A stretch of DNA of 64,000 nucleotides from WTFY01 sp965205685 (GTDB lineage: Bacteria; Pseudomonadota; Gammaproteobacteria; UBA4575): assembly GCA_965205685.1 (NCBI GenBank), contig OZ242174.1, forward strand, positions 1,426,001-1,490,000. The letters are read 5' to 3'. Below the pieces are notes generated by a model. The model searched no databases. It was not told where the DNA came from and saw only the letters and a program-made list of their open reading frames with translations. Shown here piece after piece: positions 12,730 to 21,868 of this stretch. Position 1 is the first letter of the stretch. Every line of letters starts with the position of its first letter. Both the position numbers and the translations under genes were made by a program.

Positions 12730-14673
12730 TCAGGACTTCTTGCCGTCGTCCACTTCCTCGAACTCGGCATCAACCACATCCTCCTGACCAGCGCCACCTC
12801 CGGCATCGGTCGCACCACCCGGGTCCGCGGACGGTGCATCTGCACCGGCGGCACTGGCCTGGGCATACATGCGCTCGGCCAGCTTGCCCGAGGCCTCGGC
12901 CAGGGCCTGGGTTTTGGTTTCAATGACCTCCTGGTTGTCCTTGTCCAGCACATCCTTCAGGTCCTTGATGGCGTTCTCGATCTGCAGGCGCTCTTCCTGC
13001 TCGACCTTGTCGCCCATCTCCGCCAGGGATTTCTCCGTGGCATGGATCATCTGGTCCGCCTGGTTTCTCGCACCCACGAGTGCGCTGAACTTCTTGTCCT
13101 CTTCCGCATGCGCCTCGGCGTCCTTGACCATCTTTTCAATCTCGTCATCGGACAGGCCGCTGGATGCCTTGATCACGATCGACTGCTCCTTTCCGGTGGC
13201 CTTGTCCTTGGCGGACACGTTCAGGATGCCGTTGGCATCAATATCGAAGGTCACCTCGATCTGGGGCATGCCGCGCGGGGCCGGCGGAATGTCCGTCAGG
13301 TCAAAGCGCCCCAGCGACTTGTTCGCCGTAGCCTGCTCACGCTCCCCCTGCAGTACATGCACGGTGACGGCCGTCTGGTTGTTCTCCGCCGTCGAGAACA
13401 CCTGCTGGGCATTGGTTGGGATCGTGGTGTTTTTCTCGATCAGCCGGGTCATCACCCCGCCCAGGGTCTCGATCCCAAGCGACAAAGGCGTGACATCAAG
13501 CAACAGCACGTCCTTGACATCACCGCCCAGGACACCGGCCTGAATGGCAGCTCCCACGGCCACGGCCTCGTCCGGGTTGACGTCCTTGCGTGGCTCCTTG
13601 CCGAAGAAGTCCTGTACCACCTGCTGCACCTTCGGCATCCGGGTCTGTCCACCGACCAGGATGACGTCGTTGATATCGGAGGCCGACAGGTTGGCATCCT
13701 GCAGGGCCTGCTTGCAGGGTGCGATGGTGCGTTGCACCAGCTCTTCCACCAGTGCTTCGAGCTTGGCCCGCGTGACCTTGATGTTCAGGTGCTTGGGCCC
13801 GGACTGGTCTGCCGTGATATAGGGCAGGTTCACTTCCGTTTGCTGGCCGGATGACAATTCGATCTTGGCCTTCTCGGCCGCTTCCTTCAGACGCTGCAGG
13901 GCCAGCGGGTCATTGTGCAGGTCAAACCCCTGATCCTTCTTGAACTCGTCGGCCAGGTAGTCAATCAGGCGCATGTCGAAATCCTCTCCGCCGAGGAAGG
14001 TGTCGCCGTTGGTGGACAGGACCTCAAACTGGTGTTCGCCGTCGACTTCCGCAATTTCAATGATCGAAATATCGAACGTGCCACCGCCCAGGTCATACAC
14101 TGCAATCTTGCTGTCGCCGCGCTTCTTGTCCATGCCATAGGCCAGGGCCGCGGCCGTCGGCTCGTTGATGATCCGTTTCACATCGAGGCCTGCGATCTTG
14201 CCGGCATCCTTGGTCGCCTGGCGCTGCGAGTCATTGAAGTAGGCCGGCACGGTAATAACGGCCTCGGTGACGTCTTCGCCCAGGTACTCCTCGGCCGTCT
14301 TTTTCATTTTCATCAGGATGCGCGCGGAGATTTCAGGCGGTGCCATCTTGTCACCCTTGGCCTCGACCCAGGCATCGCCGTTGTCGGCACGGATGATCTT
14401 GTAGGGCACCAGCTTGATGTCCTTTTGCACGGCATCTTCCTCGAAGCGCCGGCCGATCAGTCGTTTGATCGCGAACAGGGTGTTGGCGGGATTGGTAACG
14501 GACTGGCGCTTGGCCGACTGGCCGACCAAGGCCTCGTTATCTTCCGTGAAAGCGACAATGGAGGGCGTGGTTCGGTCCCCCTCGCTGTTCTCGATCACCT
14601 TGGGCGTTGTGCCTTCCATGACGGCCACGCATGAATTGGTGGTACCTAAATCAATACCAATGATCTTACCCAT
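12730..14673 (-). CDS. dnaK: Chaperone protein DnaK (Hsp70)
   Basis: DnaK binds exposed hydrophobic peptides in an ATP-controlled cycle with DnaJ and GrpE. The product is 647 residues. The nucleotide-binding domain (1-385) shows GIDLGTTNSCVAV, the phosphate loop DLGGGTFDIS and the adenosine motif GGQTRMP. The substrate-binding domain follows, then a helical lid and a Gly/Asp-rich tail ending in EFEEVDDGKKS. Of two adjacent ATG codons, the second (14673) is chosen, giving 7 bases from GGAG and the usual MGKIIGIDLG N-terminus. It has its own sigma-32-type promoter in the 134-base gap after grpE. Confidence 0.99.
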   Translation of the reverse strand: MGKIIGIDLGTTNSCVAVMEGTTPKVIENSEGDRTTPSIVAFTEDNEALVGQSAKRQSVTNPANTLFAIKRLIGRRFEEDAVQKDIKLVPYKIIRADNGDAWVEAKGDKMAPPEISARILMKMKKTAEEYLGEDVTEAVITVPAYFNDSQRQATKDAGKIAGLDVKRIINEPTAAALAYGMDKKRGDSKIAVYDLGGGTFDISIIEIAEVDGEHQFEVLSTNGDTFLGGEDFDMRLIDYLADEFKKDQGFDLHNDPLALQRLKEAAEKAKIELSSGQQTEVNLPYITADQSGPKHLNIKVTRAKLEALVEELVQRTIAPCKQALQDANLSASDINDVILVGGQTRMPKVQQVVQDFFGKEPRKDVNPDEAVAVGAAIQAGVLGGDVKDVLLLDVTPLSLGIETLGGVMTRLIEKNTTIPTNAQQVFSTAENNQTAVTVHVLQGEREQATANKSLGRFDLTDIPPAPRGMPQIEVTFDIDANGILNVSAKDKATGKEQSIVIKASSGLSDDEIEKMVKDAEAHAEEDKKFSALVGARNQADQMIHATEKSLAEMGDKVEQEERLQIENAIKDLKDVLDKDNQEVIETKTQALAEASGKLAERMYAQASAAGADAPSADPGGATDAGGGAGQEDVVDAEFEEVDDGKKS

Positions 14674-14736
14674 CATATATCTCCAAAAAAGTCCGGTATC
14701 CGGTCAGATAGCTCGTTGAATCTCGTGTTTTAATGA

Positions 14737-14764
14737 ATATAGGGTCAAATTCCGGCGTTTCAAG
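14737..14764 (-). promoter_or_regulatory. Sigma-32 heat-shock promoter of dnaK
   Basis: On the minus strand CTTGAAA (14764-14758) is a perfect -35 match. After 13 bases comes CCCTATAT (14744-14737), a 7 of 8 match to CCCCATNT. It lies in the grpE-dnaK gap and points at dnaK with a leader of about 55 bases. Confidence 0.75.
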
Positions 14765-14807
14765 GCTCACCGATACCCCTTGTGAGTGTGGATGAACGGG
14801 GAATCCG

Positions 14808-15383
14808 TCAGCCGCTGGATTCCTCCGGCGCCCTGGAGACGATCACCATGGCCGGGCGCAGCAGTCTTTCGTGCAAAGTATACCCCTTTTGCATGACCCG
14901 GATGACCGTGTTCGGCTCGTGCTCACCGCTCTCCTCCGTAGTCATGGCCTGATGCAGGTTTGGATCAAAGGCCTCCCCGAGGGGGTCCACTTCCTCGATG
15001 GCAAACTTCTGCAGGGCACTGGTCAGCACCTTCAGGGTCAGCGCAGAACCTTCCTGCAGCTTCGCCGCATCCGCCTCTCCCGCATCCAGACCCAGTTCCA
15101 GGCTGTCTTTCACCTGCAGCAGTTCGCCGGCGAACTTCTCGATCGCGTACTTGTGTGCATTCGAGAGATCACGTTCGGCGCGCTTTCGCAGGTTCTCCAT
15201 CTCGGCCTGCATGCGCAGCACCCTGTCGTGGTACTCGTCCGCCTTTTTCCTGATCTCTTCCAGTCGGTCCTGCAGCGAAACCTCCGTTGCCCCGTCAGCA
15301 TCGCCGTTCGAGTCTGCCGGATCCGGGGACGCTTCCTCTTCCTGCACGGTGGCCGGATCAGGTTTTTTCACAGTATCAGCCAT
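14808..15383 (-). CDS. grpE: Nucleotide exchange factor GrpE
   Basis: GrpE releases ADP from DnaK. The 191-residue product has an acidic disordered N-terminus (about 1-35), a long coiled coil (about 36-95) with RMQAEMENLRKRAERD, and a C-terminal beta domain with VDPLGEAFDPNLHQAM and VMQKGYTLHERLLRPAMV, both typical. It begins 50 bases after hrcA, in the order hrcA-grpE-dnaK-dnaJ, which is characteristic of bacteria where HrcA takes part in heat-shock control. Confidence 0.97.
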   Translation of the reverse strand: MADTVKKPDPATVQEEEASPDPADSNGDADGATEVSLQDRLEEIRKKADEYHDRVLRMQAEMENLRKRAERDLSNAHKYAIEKFAGELLQVKDSLELGLDAGEADAAKLQEGSALTLKVLTSALQKFAIEEVDPLGEAFDPNLHQAMTTEESGEHEPNTVIRVMQKGYTLHERLLRPAMVIVSRAPEESSG

Positions 15384-15424
15384 AATTCAGCATGCCATTG
15401 AAAACAGCTCGTCTCGAAACAGCA

Positions 15425-15452
15425 TTATGTGGGCTAGTTTTGAGTATTCAAG
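15425..15452 (-). promoter_or_regulatory. Candidate sigma-32 promoter of grpE
   Basis: CTTGAAT (15452-15446) overlaps the last codons of hrcA and is followed after 13 bases by CCACATAA (15432-15425), giving 6 of 7 and 6 of 8 matches to the sigma-32 consensus. It would give grpE a leader of about 20 to 30 bases. Confidence 0.5.
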
Positions 15453-16486
15453 GCTTCGCCGAGCAGACGGGCCGTCAGGTCGACGATCGGGATCACCCGG
15501 TTGTAGGACATCCGGGTCGGCCCCACGACCGCCAGCACACCCATCACTTCATCATCCACCGTGTACGGCGAGGTGATGACACTGCAGTCATCCAGCACCG
15601 CATAACCGGATTCCTGGCCAATGAAAATCTGTACACCGTCGGCACAGATACAGCGGTCCAGCAAACGCAGGAATTCCCGCTTCTGGCTGAAAGCCTCAAA
15701 CAGGCTCCTGAGCTTCTCGATATCGGACAGGTCGTCAAACTCCATGAGATTGGTCTGGCCCACCACCACGTAGTCGGCTTTCCCTGAGCTGGAAAAGACC
15801 TGTTCTCCCATCTCGACAGCGGAACGCATGAGGTCGTTCATGTGTTCACGCAGGCGGTCCAGTTCCTGGAGGATCTTCTGCCGTGCCGCCACCAGGTCCT
15901 GGCCGGCGCACAGCTCATTGATGTAATTGGCTGCCTGCTGCAATTCGGCCTCGGTGTAGTCGCGATCGGCCTGCAAAATCCGGTTCTGCACTTCCCGCTG
16001 GTTCATGACCAGGATCGCCAGCACCCGATGCTCTGAAAGCGGCAGGAATTCAATGTGGCGAAACTCGGCGCGCTCGATCCTGGGCAGCGTAACCACTCCC
16101 GCCATGCCGGTCAGGCCGGACAGCAGTGTCGAGGCACTCTCCACCAGGCCATTTACATTCTGGGAAGGATCCAGGTTTTCCTTCATCTGCGAGACCACGT
16201 CGGTGGTGATCGGCTGGACCTTGAGCATGGTGTCCACGAACAGGCGATAGCCCTTGGTCGTGGGGATGCGCCCGGCCGAGGTATGCGGGGATTCCACGAA
16301 GCCGAAATCTTCCAGATCCGCCATGACGTTGCGCACGGTGGCCGGACTGATCTCCAGGGCGGACTTGCGTGCCAGGGTACGTGAACCCTGCGGCTGTCCC
16401 TCCGAGATATAGCTCTCCACCAGGACTTTCAGCAGCAACTGGGTCCGCTCGTTTAATGAATAGTTTTGCTCTTCGATTGCAGCCAT
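15434..16486 (-). CDS. hrcA: Heat-inducible transcription repressor HrcA
   Basis: HrcA represses chaperone operons by binding the CIRCE inverted repeat and is itself kept active by GroEL. The N-terminal winged helix (about 1-75) has ISPATVRNVMADLEDFGFVESPHTSAGRIPTTKGYR (conserved block around residues 43-80), the family signature. GAF-like and dimerisation segments follow, ending PTRMSYNRVIPIVDLTARLL. ATG 16486 gives 350 residues; an upstream extension would run into the promoter. I searched the gaps around hrcA, grpE and dnaK by eye for TTAGCACTC-N9-GAGTGCTAA and found none, so its operator may lie elsewhere, for example at groESL. Confidence 0.96.
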   Translation of the reverse strand: MAAIEEQNYSLNERTQLLLKVLVESYISEGQPQGSRTLARKSALEISPATVRNVMADLEDFGFVESPHTSAGRIPTTKGYRLFVDTMLKVQPITTDVVSQMKENLDPSQNVNGLVESASTLLSGLTGMAGVVTLPRIERAEFRHIEFLPLSEHRVLAILVMNQREVQNRILQADRDYTEAELQQAANYINELCAGQDLVAARQKILQELDRLREHMNDLMRSAVEMGEQVFSSSGKADYVVVGQTNLMEFDDLSDIEKLRSLFEAFSQKREFLRLLDRCICADGVQIFIGQESGYAVLDDCSVITSPYTVDDEVMGVLAVVGPTRMSYNRVIPIVDLTARLLGEALNTQN

Positions 16487-16543
16487 GGTCCAGGGCATTC
16501 CAAGCTGTGGGCCGTGAATTCCAAGCCAAAAAGTGCCTGAAAC

Positions 16544-16573
16544 ATAATTGCAGCACTGCGCAGAAATTGTCAA
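16544..16573 (-). promoter_or_regulatory. Candidate sigma-70 promoter of hrcA
   Basis: TTGACA (16573-16568), a perfect -35, is followed after 18 bases by AATTAT (16549-16544), a 4 of 6 match to the -10 box. An inverted repeat AGTGC/GCACT (16532-16536, 16553-16557) flanks the -10 and could be an operator, though it is not a CIRCE element. Confidence 0.5.
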
Positions 16574-16643
16574 GAAGGAGTTTGACTAGTGCGGTTGGTC
16601 AATCCGTGGTAGCGTTTGGTTGATCCAGACACAGGCCCAGACC

Positions 16644-17534
16644 GTGAGTACATTCACCAACATAGGGATCATTTCCAAGCCGGACGATCCGCTGATTTCA
16701 GACACCGTACGTGCCCTGTACCGCTACCTGTCCGAGCGCTCCCTGCATATTTCCGTCGACGACGTGACCGCCAGCCTGATCGACCAGTATTCGGTCGGTG
16801 CCAGCAGCTCGGAAGAGATTGCCCAAAGCAGCAACCTGGTGATCGTGGTGGGCGGCGACGGCACGCTGCTGTATGCGGCCCACAGCATGATCGAGAAAGG
16901 CATCCCCCTGCTGGGCGTCAACCTGGGGCGCCTGGGATTCCTGGCAGAAGTGGCCCCCAAGGACATGGAGCGGGAGCTGGATGCGATCCTCGCAGGTAAA
17001 TTCATCGAAGAACGCCGCTTCGTGCTGCAGACCACCCTGGTCCGCGATGGCGTGACCCACCGCGTGGCGCACGCAGTCAACGACGTCGTCGTGCATGCCA
17101 TGCAGATGGTGCGCATGATCGAAATAGAAACACGCGTGGATGGCCAGCTCCTCGACACCCTGCGTGCCGATGGCTATATCGTGTCCACCCCGACCGGCTC
17201 GACCGCCTATGCATTGTCGGGCGGCGGACCCATCCTGCATCCGAGCCTTGGGGCTATCGTGCTGGTGCCGATCTGCCCGCATACCCTGAGCAACCGGCCC
17301 GTCGTGGTCGATGCCAACAGCCGGATCGAACTGGTCCTGGCGAGGCAAAATCCACGCCACTCGGCGCTGGCTTCCGTGGACGGCCAGATCAACCTGGACT
17401 TTGAGCCGGGAGACATGCTGACCATCCAAAAGGCCAGTCACGAACTGCGCCTGATCCAGCCGCGCAACTACGACTACTTCAAGGTGCTGCAGGAAAAACT
17501 GCGCTGGAACGCGGCACCCCGCGGCAAAAGGTAG
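16644..17534 (+). CDS. nadK: NAD kinase
   Basis: NadK phosphorylates NAD to NADP using ATP or polyphosphate. The GGDGTLL motif (near residue 70) and the later PTGSTAYALSGGGPI motif are both intact, and the length of 296 residues with GTG 16644 as start matches E. coli (292). A TTG start at 16620 is possible, but the protein starting STFTNIGIISKPDD aligns better with relatives. It is divergent from hrcA and followed after 20 bases by recN, the conserved gammaproteobacterial order. Confidence 0.95.
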   Translation: MSTFTNIGIISKPDDPLISDTVRALYRYLSERSLHISVDDVTASLIDQYSVGASSSEEIAQSSNLVIVVGGDGTLLYAAHSMIEKGIPLLGVNLGRLGFLAEVAPKDMERELDAILAGKFIEERRFVLQTTLVRDGVTHRVAHAVNDVVVHAMQMVRMIEIETRVDGQLLDTLRADGYIVSTPTGSTAYALSGGGPILHPSLGAIVLVPICPHTLSNRPVVVDANSRIELVLARQNPRHSALASVDGQINLDFEPGDMLTIQKASHELRLIQPRNYDYFKVLQEKLRWNAAPRGKR

Positions 17535-17554
17535 CGCAGGGCTCAGCGCAGACC

Positions 17555-19240
17555 ATGCTCAAGTCCATCTACATCCGAAATTTTGCAATCATCGACGAGC
17601 TGGAACTGGACTTTCATTCCGGCATGAGCGTGCTCACCGGAGAAACCGGTACCGGGAAATCCATCATCATCGATGCGCTGAACCTGGCACTCGGCGCCCG
17701 TGCAGACAGTTCCATGGCCCGCAACCCGGACCAGCCGGTCGAAATCGCGGTGACACTCGATGCCGGCGAGGTGGACGCGGCCCGGGGCTGGCTGGCTGAA
17801 CACGGCCTGGAGGCGGCGGACACACTTTGTGTGCTGCGCAGGGTCATCTCGACGGACGGAAAGTCCCGGGCCTACATCAATGGCACGCCCGGTCCGGTCA
17901 TGCAGCTTCGGGCCCTCGGCGAGCAGTTCGTCGACATCTACGGGCAGCACGAATGCCAGTCGCTGATGCGCAGGGACGAGCAGCGTGCCTTGCTGGACAG
18001 CTTCTCCTCCAACGAAGCTGCAGTGGAAGAACTGGCCGCACTCTTCAAAAGCTGGCAAGAGCTCGGCAAACAGCTGAGAGACGTCGAGCAAAGCCATGAA
18101 AGTGCGCACGCGCAACTGGAGTTGCTGCGTTACCAGTACCAGGAACTGGAACAGCTGGGCCTGGAGGACGGGGAATACGAAGCACTGAATGCCCGCCACA
18201 TTCAGCTGAGCCATGCGAAGGAGTTGCGTGAGGGCAGCATGCGGATCTCGGACCGGCTGGCAGGCGATGGGGATGACAGGATCTTTGACACACTCGGGCA
18301 ACTGCTGGTCGAACTGGAAAAGCTCAGCGCGACCGACCCGGCACTCGAAGGGCTGCTGGAAGACCTGCAGGGCATCCAGATCCAGCTGGGTGAGACGGCT
18401 GGCGGCCTGCGCGACTACTCGGAGCAGACTTCCACCGATCCGCAGGAACTGCAGTCCGTCGAGGAACGGATCTCGATGGTCGAGGAGATCGCGCGCAAGC
18501 ACCGGGTCAAGGCCGCCGAACTGGCGACCCTGTACCTGACCCTCGGCGAAAAACTGGAAACCCTGGAACGCAGTCACGTGGATCCCGAAGACCTTCGCAG
18601 CGCACTGGCTGAGACGGAACAGCGCTACCGCACACTGGCTGAACAGGTCAGTGCGTCAAGAAAGGCTGCAGCCGGCATTTTGAACGAAAAGATCACGGAC
18701 TCCATGCAGACGCTCGGCATGCAGGGGGGGCGTTTCCAGATCGATGTCTGCCCACGGACTTCAGCGGAGCCGACGTCCCACGGGCTGGACGAGTTGCATT
18801 TTCTGGTCAGCACCAACTCCGGCCAGGAACTGCGCCCCCTGAACAAGGTGGCCTCGGGAGGCGAGCTGTCCCGGCTGAGTCTCGCCATACAGATCACGAC
18901 GGCCAATAATCTCGCCATTCCGACCCTGATCTTCGACGAGGTGGATTCAGGTGTCGGTGGCGCCACCGCCGAAATCGTTGGCAAACACCTGCATGAACTA
19001 AGCTACAATGCGCAGGTGTTCTGCGTCACCCACCTGGCCCAGGTCGCGGCCCAGGCGGACCATCATTACAAGGTGGACAAACGCGAACACGACACCTCGA
19101 TCCGGACTGAAATCTCGCAGCTGCAGGAACAGGCCCGCATCGATGAACTGGCGCGCATGCTCGGCGGCATCAAGATGACCCGTCACACACAGGAGCATGC
19201 CAAGGAGATGCTGCAACAGGGAAAACGGCGGTCAGCATGA
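17555..19240 (+). CDS. recN: DNA repair protein RecN
   Basis: RecN is an SMC-like ATPase recruited to DNA double-strand breaks, where it holds DNA ends or sisters together. The 561-residue product has Walker A GETGTGKSII near residue 30, the two head halves separated by a coiled coil (about 150-370), the signature VASGGELSRLSLAI and Walker B PTLIFDEVDSGVGG. The stop overlaps the bamE start (ATGA). In E. coli recN is LexA-controlled; no clear LexA box was identified in the short space before this gene. Confidence 0.97.
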   Translation: MLKSIYIRNFAIIDELELDFHSGMSVLTGETGTGKSIIIDALNLALGARADSSMARNPDQPVEIAVTLDAGEVDAARGWLAEHGLEAADTLCVLRRVISTDGKSRAYINGTPGPVMQLRALGEQFVDIYGQHECQSLMRRDEQRALLDSFSSNEAAVEELAALFKSWQELGKQLRDVEQSHESAHAQLELLRYQYQELEQLGLEDGEYEALNARHIQLSHAKELREGSMRISDRLAGDGDDRIFDTLGQLLVELEKLSATDPALEGLLEDLQGIQIQLGETAGGLRDYSEQTSTDPQELQSVEERISMVEEIARKHRVKAAELATLYLTLGEKLETLERSHVDPEDLRSALAETEQRYRTLAEQVSASRKAAAGILNEKITDSMQTLGMQGGRFQIDVCPRTSAEPTSHGLDELHFLVSTNSGQELRPLNKVASGGELSRLSLAIQITTANNLAIPTLIFDEVDSGVGGATAEIVGKHLHELSYNAQVFCVTHLAQVAAQADHHYKVDKREHDTSIRTEISQLQEQARIDELARMLGGIKMTRHTQEHAKEMLQQGKRRSA

Positions 19241-19605
19241 AATGGTTTAGAACGATAGCGTGCATGCTTTGCTGCATGGCAGTCCTTTCAGGCTGCGAGA
19301 AGGGCCTGTTGACGATCTACAAGATCGATGTCCAGCAGGGCAACGCGCTCAAGGCTGAGGATGTTGAGAAAATCAAGCTCGGTATGAACCGGGAGCAGGT
19401 GCTCTTTGTCCTTGGCAGTCCGCTGATCGTGGACAGCTTCCACCCGGACCGGTGGGACTATGTCTACATGCTGAAGCCCGGCTACGCACCGACGCAGCGC
19501 AGTCAACTGACGCTGGTTTTTGACCGTGACAAGGTCATCGAGATGATCCGGCACGACTCGGACGCTGTCAGCGCTCCTGAAGACGAGCCGCAGGCCGTGG
19601 ACTGA
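19237..19605 (+). CDS. bamE: Outer membrane assembly lipoprotein BamE
   Basis: BamE (SmpA/OmlA) is a small lipoprotein of the BAM complex that folds beta-barrel proteins in the outer membrane. The 122-residue product has a signal ending in a VLSGC lipobox. The SmpA/OmlA fold follows, with LTIYKIDVQQGN, KLGMNREQVLFVLGSPL and the DRWDYVYML strand, all conserved. The start overlaps recN by four bases, so it is translationally coupled. The acidic tail APEDEPQAVD is variable in the family. Confidence 0.96.
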   Translation: MKWFRTIACMLCCMAVLSGCEKGLLTIYKIDVQQGNALKAEDVEKIKLGMNREQVLFVLGSPLIVDSFHPDRWDYVYMLKPGYAPTQRSQLTLVFDRDKVIEMIRHDSDAVSAPEDEPQAVD

Positions 19606-19635
19606 GACCGGGCTGCCTGTCCGGAACCAGGCGCT

Positions 19636-19926
19636 TCATTTCCCCCGTTCGGCAAGCTTGCGGCGTGCCTCGGCAGGACTCCTGTGCAGGGGCCGGTAGA
19701 TTTCGATCCGGTCGTGATCCTTGAGGCGCCGGTCCAGACGGACCGGGGCGCCATAGATTCCGACGTTGCCTTCACGCACCTGGGCTTGCGGGCATCTGGA
19801 GGCGATTCCGGACTGCTCGATGGCCTGCAGGACGGTGGTCTCGGGTGGTACGGTCAGCGGGATCACTTCCTGGTGATCGACACGCGCAAAGCAGACCGTC
19901 ACCGAAATACGGTCAGGGCCCATCAT
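19636..19926 (-). CDS. rnfH: RnfH family ubiquitin-fold protein (RatB)
   Basis: A 96-residue beta-grasp protein of the RnfH/RatB family, paired with ratA in most gammaproteobacteria; its biochemical role is not settled. Recognisable blocks are VTVCFARVDHQEVI, the VLQAIEQSGI helix, VGIYGAPVRLDRRLKDHDRIEIYRPL and a basic tail. The start lies at one of two adjacent ATG codons (19926 or 19923) inside the end of ratA, so the genes overlap by about 14 bases. It converges on bamE with only 30 bases between the stop codons. Confidence 0.9.
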   Translation of the reverse strand: MMGPDRISVTVCFARVDHQEVIPLTVPPETTVLQAIEQSGIASRCPQAQVREGNVGIYGAPVRLDRRLKDHDRIEIYRPLHRSPAEARRKLAERGK

Positions 19927-20350
19927 AGACCGCCTTCGCCCGGCTCTTGAAAGTAGCAATCATGCCGTTGGCCACCTGGCTGAAGATCGGCCCCAGGGTC
20001 AGCTCGAACAGGCGGTTGGAAAATTTGAATTCCATCAGCAACTTCACATCGCAGGAATGCGCATCGACTTCCTGGAACTCCCAGGTGCCTGTCAGGTGGC
20101 GGAACGGGCCCTTGACCAGGTACAGGACAATGCTGCGATTACGGACGAGCTCATTGCGCGTGGTCAGCGAGGCATGAAGTGCGCCCTTGGCGAAATGCAG
20201 GGTAGCCTGCTTGACATGCTCACTGGCCTCGCTGACCTCGCTGCCTACGCACCAGGTCACAAATTCGGGATAGGCCTCGATATCGTTGACTAAGGCGTAC
20301 ATCTGCGCTGCTGAATGGGGCAACCGTGCACTGCGTTGTATGCGGGTCAT
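19913..20350 (-). CDS. ratA: RatA family toxin / START-domain protein
   Basis: RatA belongs to the polyketide cyclase/START superfamily. The E. coli homologue was described as blocking ribosome subunit association, while mitochondrial relatives (Coq10) bind ubiquinone, so the true role may be quinone-related. The 145-residue product shows the family start RSARLPHSAAQMYALVNDIEAYPEF and the C-terminal LIMEF-like LLMEFKFSNRLFELTLGPIF. ATG 20350 is chosen because upstream sequence lacks family similarity and overlaps the neighbouring gene. Confidence 0.92.
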   Translation of the reverse strand: MTRIQRSARLPHSAAQMYALVNDIEAYPEFVTWCVGSEVSEASEHVKQATLHFAKGALHASLTTRNELVRNRSIVLYLVKGPFRHLTGTWEFQEVDAHSCDVKLLMEFKFSNRLFELTLGPIFSQVANGMIATFKSRAKAVYDGP

Positions 20351-20376
20351 GCGAAGTGACAGGGGTTTGCAGGTAC

Positions 20377-21756
20377 TCAGACGATACCGAGCACATGCAG
20401 GAATATCAAAACCACCCCCAGCGGGGCAATGTAGCGTGCCAGAAAGCGCCACAAGGCGTAGCCTGCGGAGTGCCCGATCCGAAGCTCGTCACGGCGCGAC
20501 GGCTCACTCATGACCCATGCCGCGAACAGGCAGATCAGGATCCCGCCAAGTGGCAGCATGATATTGGACGTCAGGTAATCCAGCAGGTCAAAAAATGACT
20601 TGCCTTCAAAGGCCGTGCCGTCCAGCAGCCTGACCCGGGTCCAGAGATTGAAGGAAAGCACAGTGCCTGCTCCGATCGCCCAGACAATCAAGCCGCAGAC
20701 CAGGGAAGAGCGGAATCGGGTAAACGAGAACTTTTCCACCATCCAGGCCACCGCAGGCTCGATCATTGAGATGGCCGAGGTCCAGGCCGCAAATACCAGC
20801 AGGATGAAGAACAGGAGTCCGAACAGGGTGCCGCCCGGCATGTGCCCGAAAGCCAGCGGCAGGGTATTGAAGATCAGCCCCGGGCCCTGCCCCGCTTCCA
20901 GCCCGTTGGCAAACACGATCGGGAAAATTGCCAGCCCGGCAAGTATGGCGATCAGGGTATCGGTGAGCGCGACCTGGACGCTGGTGCTTGCAATCGATGC
21001 ATCCTGGGGCAGGTAGGCCCCGTACATCATGATCGCACCCATGCCGAGGCTCAGGGTGAAAAAAGCCTGGCCCATGGCCTTGAGCACAACATCCGGTGTG
21101 ATCTTGGAAAAATCGGGAGTGAACAGGAACCTGAGCCCGCCGAGAAAATCCCCGGCGATGACGGCATACACCACCATGACCAGGATCAGCAGGAACAGGC
21201 CGGGCATCAGAAACCGCACCGCCGCTTCCAGCCCCCGGCGCACGCCGCGGAGTATGACGAACATCGTAAGCACTATGAACAGCGTATGCCAGAACATCAG
21301 CCGCCACGGGTCAGCTACCAGGCGGTTGAATATTTCACCCACGCCCTGCGCGGAAATTCCGCTGAACGAGCCACCGGCGGCTTCCAGCACGTAGGCCAGC
21401 GTCCAGCCTGCGATAACACTGTAGTAGGAGAGAATCAGAAGCCCCGTCAGCATGCCCATCACCCCAAGCATGCCCCACAGGGGGCTTCGGCCCTCCTCCC
21501 TTGCAAGCGCGCGCATGGTGTTGGCCGGGCTGCTCCGGCCCCTGCGGCCCAGCAGCACTTCCGATATCATCACGGGCAGGCCCAGCAGTGCGATACAGGC
21601 GAAATACAGCAACACGAAAGCGCCACCCCCGCTGTCGCCTGCCATGTACGGAAATTTCCACACATTGCCGAGACCGACTGCCGAACCGGCCGCAGCCAGT
21701 ACGAACATAAACCGCGACGACCAGTAGCCGTGGATCGATGTTCTTGTCGCAGTCAT
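20377..21756 (-). CDS. Sodium-dependent transporter, SNF/NSS family
   Basis: A neurotransmitter:sodium-symporter-family protein that likely imports an amino acid or related solute with sodium. The 459 residues form about 11 to 12 hydrophobic segments. The first helix carries AAAGSAVGLGNVWKFPY, the unwound sodium- and substrate-binding helix of LeuT-like transporters, and GGGAFVLLYF follows. ATG 21756 is taken as start, though no ideal ribosome site is present; a TTG eight codons earlier is an alternative. It sits between ratA and smpB, which are neighbours in E. coli; the same insertion is seen in other gammaproteobacteria. Substrate cannot be read from sequence. Confidence 0.93.
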   Translation of the reverse strand: MTATRTSIHGYWSSRFMFVLAAAGSAVGLGNVWKFPYMAGDSGGGAFVLLYFACIALLGLPVMISEVLLGRRGRSSPANTMRALAREEGRSPLWGMLGVMGMLTGLLILSYYSVIAGWTLAYVLEAAGGSFSGISAQGVGEIFNRLVADPWRLMFWHTLFIVLTMFVILRGVRRGLEAAVRFLMPGLFLLILVMVVYAVIAGDFLGGLRFLFTPDFSKITPDVVLKAMGQAFFTLSLGMGAIMMYGAYLPQDASIASTSVQVALTDTLIAILAGLAIFPIVFANGLEAGQGPGLIFNTLPLAFGHMPGGTLFGLLFFILLVFAAWTSAISMIEPAVAWMVEKFSFTRFRSSLVCGLIVWAIGAGTVLSFNLWTRVRLLDGTAFEGKSFFDLLDYLTSNIMLPLGGILICLFAAWVMSEPSRRDELRIGHSAGYALWRFLARYIAPLGVVLIFLHVLGIV

Positions 21757-21868
21757 GAGTGCGTTGTCATCCCTTTGCAAAAACCATCGGTGGCCGAACG
21801 GCCTTCTATACTATAGCGGATGGCCGATCTTTTGAACGCACGCCGAATGAATTCATTACAATACTCGC

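Noticed and set aside
14351..14380. DAWV sequence in dnaK similar to the intergenic repeat reading
   Set aside because: It is part of the normal DnaK sequence GDAWVEAKGD; the surrounding bases do not match the repeat.
14674..16643. CIRCE operator for HrcA
   Set aside because: No TTAGCACTC-N9-GAGTGCTAA or close variant could be found by eye in the gaps around hrcA, grpE and dnaK.
17543..18577. 344-codon minus-strand frame opposite recN
   Set aside because: Antisense shadow of recN, Gln- and Leu-rich without domain motifs.
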